A stretch of 64,000 nt of DNA from an uncultured Clostridia bacterium (GTDB taxonomy: Bacteria; Bacillota; Clostridia; Lachnospirales; Cellulosilyticaceae). Both the position numbers and the translations under genes were made by a program. The number at the start of each line of letters is the position of its first letter. Positions within the stretch are counted from its first letter, which is position 1. Location: contig CAKZUB010000029.1 in the NCBI GenBank assembly GCA_937921505.1, positions 18,509 to 82,508 of the forward strand, given 5' to 3'. Shown here one piece after another: positions 62,101-64,000 of the stretch. The notes beneath the pieces were generated by a model, which did not search any database, was not told where the DNA came from, and saw only the letters and a list, made by a program, of their open reading frames with translations.

Positions 62101-64000
62101 TTTAGGGAATAGCGTTGAAATCATTGGTAGGAATGCCTTTGGTAGCAATAAAATACAAACACTCAATATACCAAATAGTGTAACTAGTATTGGTCAGGAG
62201 GCATTTCGCAATAATGAAATTACTTCACTTACTCTAGGAAATGGTGTAGCAACGATAGGTACTGGGGCATTTTTTATTAATCCACTAACCTCAATCACAA
62301 TACCAAACAGTGTAACAAGTATTGGACCCATAGCGTTTTATGTTAATCAAATAACCTCAATCATTATGGAAAGGGGAGATACAAGTATTGGTAATAACCT
62401 GCTAACGGATAATGAAAATTTCAGAGAGACTTACGTTGCAGGAGGTATAGGAACCTACATTGGTACACAAGAAGGAACATGGACAAAAGTAGAACTGAGC
62501 GATGCCCAAAAGGTAGCAGCAGCAAAGACAGCCATTGAAATAGCCCTTGCCAATTTGGCTGTAAGCAACGCAACCACAGCGCAAAACGTGCTTGATGTAG
62601 TACAGGGTGCGACCCTTCACGGAGTAAGCGTAGCATGGGATAGCACAAACGGCTTTAGCAAGACAGATGCCACAAGCTCATCAGCAGGTTTTATCACAGG
62701 AACATTGAACCTGACACTGAATAGTGCAAGTAACACGATTAGCGTAAATAAGACGATTACTACATTGTCTACCGGCGGTGGCGGGTCTTCTGGCGGCAGT
62801 AGCGGTGGTGGAGGTTCGACCCCTTCAACCTCACAACAACAACTAGGAAACACTATAGTGATTGTTAATGGTGTGCCAGTAAGTGCTGGTACTGAAACGA
62901 AGACAACTGAAGGTGGAAAGTCGACGACCTTGGTTCAAGTAAACAATGAAGTTATTGAAAGCAAAATTGAGGAAGCAATAAAAAACAATACAACTGGTGG
63001 AGGTAATGTTGTTCAAATTCCAGTTGCAGATAAAAATTCCGAAGTTATTAAAGTTGAATTGACAGGGGATATCATTAAAAAGTTAGAAGAAAATAACTTT
63101 ACCGTATCTGTAAAAAATAATAATATTGAGTATATTATTCCAGCGGAAGAATTTACGATAAGTAAAGTTGCTGAGACTTTAAACATTCAAGAGAAAGATC
63201 TAAAGGAAATTAAAGTAGAGGTTAGAATAACAAAGCTAGATGAAAAAGTAGTTAAAAAATATAATGAAGTTGCAAAAGCAAACGGTGCAGAGCTCGTATT
63301 CTCACCAGTATCCTTTGAAGTGGTGGCTAAAACGACAAAGGCAGACGGGTCAACTGGCGAAGTTAAAATCAGTAAGTTCAGTAACTATGTAGAAAGAGTT
63401 ATGGAAATTCCAGCGGGAGTAGATCCAAGCAAGGTCACAACTGGGATTGTGTTCAACTTAGATGGAACCTACAGCCACGTACCAACCTCGGTATACCAAA
63501 ATGATGGCAAGTGGTATGCAAGAATCAGCTCTTTAACAAATTCAACCTACTCCATTATTTGGAATCCGGTTACTATTAAGTCGGTAGAGAATCACTGGTC
63601 AAAAGCTACTGTTAACGATATGGCGTCTCGACTAGTCATCTTCAATTCGGAAACATTTGCACCGAATAAGGCGATTACAAGAGCAGACTTTGCAGAATAC
63701 ATTGTCAGGGCGTTGGGTCTTTACAGAGAAGGATCAACCCATAAAAACAAATTCAAGGATGTAAGTGCCACTGGTGATAGAACATTGGCTATCCTGATTG
63801 CCAGTGAATATGGTATTGTAGGGGGATATCCAGATGGAACATTCAGACCAAATGCGCTAATTACCCGTGAAGAAGCGATGACAATGTATCAGAGAGCAAT
63901 GAAGATTACAAAGCTTGTAGGAACAGACCCAAATAGATATCAAAACTTCACAGACTATGAGCAAGTAGGAAACTGGGCAACCAACAATGTAAAAGAAGTT
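59114..64000 (+). CDS. Large secreted SLH-domain surface protein (partial, 3' end outside)
   Basis: The frame is open for 1629 codons and runs off the window. It has a signal peptide (~1-26), an N-terminal adhesin-like region (~27-270), Ser/Thr/Gly-rich VSGGTVTS repeats probably forming a beta helix (~385-540), an Ig-like domain (~726-826), a ~90-aa repeat unit A (~832-922), BspA-type leucine-rich repeats (~945-1095; IPNSVTSIGQEAF), repeat unit B (~1125-1219), a Gly/Ser linker, an unknown domain (~1255-1490), and two SLH domains plus the start of a third (~1492-1629). SLH domains bind cell-wall polymer, so it is an S-layer-attached adhesin or scaffold. AAAGGAGG lies 13 bases before the ATG. 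Confidence 0.9.
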   Translation, partial: MIKRYLSILISMCMVLALLPAVAFAATYYDIWVGGTQVTSDNASNVTGSGIDGTVTYDEGTNTLTLNNAVITNFYTDSFSHGAGIYSSGDLNIVLQGNSTIDIAPPIRASGIMSQNGGVNLSGTGHLTVNLGTSSQFGVGINTYGFNSTTRIIGCALTVNGGTTTESTNASSIGISVSGSLYIEDSTVIANGGSAPFAASFGILAEKPITIINSTVIATGDTRAVYRVQTISAEGSVVTASMDKTGTGASTVTIEDATSASNTYKYVNITPGAGIVGPVTLIVSSAVADDSADRGENATYKTLGGAISKAESGDTIKLTTDINLVASGVSIADKNIVLDLNGQNFVVTYHAFAIELTGTASLEVKDTSTGAAGELSGNVRAIWNKGTGSVTVSGGKVTSDVNTINNQSTGSVTVSGGTVTTTSDSSNAITNSSSGSVTISGGTVTSNGYTISSSGSVTVSGGTVSGTTTAIWNTTSAGTVNVSSGAVSVTNPAGYAIMSTGGIVNVYGGTISSSSSSGISILSSGTSNIVGGTLARVNTSVLNISGNPTLTVSLSALTSKKVSITGEITGADGSITLNGQGLVNTEAGTVVATATDANHADTSKFVLTNVAGKTLTKSGADIVFATDSPIAPTIGTLNIIGIFTAGHHIALSDLTTYVPTITTNGASITAQGWQSSVTNGGSDNWSIWPTDGELVPVTTLTYKLRYYVTYDGTTITSNEVTLNVVGNTTTLVLSASPASPQNTGTPITLTATLTGFLAGPGLSGQTITFKNGGTTLGTAALNAGGVATYTWMPDSAGTYSLAAEYAATDYNAAATSNEVVTITLVNPDSPALTDIEKIALAKTAIETELSNLAVSNATTAQNILDAAQGATLHGVSVAWDGTNGFSKTNATSSAAGSITGTLNLTLNSASGTIAINKNIATLVPMFWFNPTTKTIIGYSGPATVEIPAEINGVAVEHIGGVPGAFQGKGITSVIIPNSVITIADFAFQNNQITSLTLGNSVEIIGRNAFGSNKIQTLNIPNSVTSIGQEAFRNNEITSLTLGNGVATIGTGAFFINPLTSITIPNSVTSIGPIAFYVNQITSIIMERGDTSIGNNLLTDNENFRETYVAGGIGTYIGTQEGTWTKVELSDAQKVAAAKTAIEIALANLAVSNATTAQNVLDVVQGATLHGVSVAWDSTNGFSKTDATSSSAGFITGTLNLTLNSASNTISVNKTITTLSTGGGGSSGGSSGGGGSTPSTSQQQLGNTIVIVNGVPVSAGTETKTTEGGKSTTLVQVNNEVIESKIEEAIKNNTTGGGNVVQIPVADKNSEVIKVELTGDIIKKLEENNFTVSVKNNNIEYIIPAEEFTISKVAETLNIQEKDLKEIKVEVRITKLDEKVVKKYNEVAKANGAELVFSPVSFEVVAKTTKADGSTGEVKISKFSNYVERVMEIPAGVDPSKVTTGIVFNLDGTYSHVPTSVYQNDGKWYARISSLTNSTYSIIWNPVTIKSVENHWSKATVNDMASRLVIFNSETFAPNKAITRADFAEYIVRALGLYREGSTHKNKFKDVSATGDRTLAILIASEYGIVGGYPDGTFRPNALITREEAMTMYQRAMKITKLVGTDPNRYQNFTDYEQVGNWATNNVKEV
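60646..60663. repeat. ATC/TCA trinucleotide microsatellite
   Basis: About six tandem TCA units encode a run of Ser in the surface protein. Length change keeps the frame, so it could alter the protein without phase switching. Confidence 0.75.
61608..62770 (+). repeat. Two diverged copies of a ~270-bp repeat in the SLH gene
   Basis: Unit A (~61608-61880) and unit B (~62490-62770) encode KTAIE...LSNLAVSNATTAQN and ATLHGVSVAWDGTNGFSKT-type sequence in both. They flank the leucine-rich-repeat domain. DNA identity looks high, about four in five bases by eye. Confidence 0.8.

Overview
The window comes from an AT-rich, anaerobic, Gram-positive Clostridia genome, probably Lachnospirales (an inference). 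The signs are an Hnd-type [FeFe] hydrogenase, rubredoxin, short HisG with HisZ, fused HisIE, MutS2, YhaM, Shine-Dalgarno-rich starts with frequent TTG/GTG, and an S-layer (SLH) protein. No rRNA, tRNA or CRISPR array was seen.

The left part (about 0.2-38.4 kb) is core-like and almost all on the + strand. It holds hndABCD; an IrrE-like metallopeptidase; a CACHE-HAMP-PAS-GGDEF-EAL protein; a GntR-controlled catabolic cluster (TctC-TctB-TctA uptake, sugar isomerase/epimerase, crotonase, BKACE cleavage enzyme, lyxose-isomerase-like cupin); rubredoxin; the histidine operon hisZGDC-[187-bp palindrome]-hisBHAF-IE; asparaginase; topoisomerase III; TrmL; an NlpC/P60 protein; MutS2; an OmpR-type two-component pair; an HtrA protease; YhaM; a two-gene split, membrane-tethered Cas4-like nuclease; and RlmD.

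The middle (38.4-54.8 kb) is accessory and partly decayed. It has an AraC/VOC/DUF1761 group, a GNAT acetyltransferase, an AbiEi antitoxin whose AbiEii toxin survives only as a scrap, a TetR/CrtI-like pair, and a minus-strand eight-gene antiporter operon in the MbhA-H order. A TrmB-type regulator is coupled to a PfkB kinase. Three related IS left ends, two related purine-rich structured intergenic elements (one ending in a G-quadruplex-like tandem repeat), a nonsense-mutated transposase fragment and a frameshifted Phd/YefM antitoxin lie between these genes.

The right part (54.8-64 kb) is visibly more GC-rich and forms one signalling unit: a LytTR response regulator, a GHKL histidine kinase, a CACHE-GGDEF diguanylate cyclase, and a very large secreted SLH protein that runs off the window. 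The kinase-cyclase transcript and the surface-protein gene each carry the same pair of direct repeats, 21 bp apart, at the same distance from a similar -10 box. I infer these are the regulator's binding sites.
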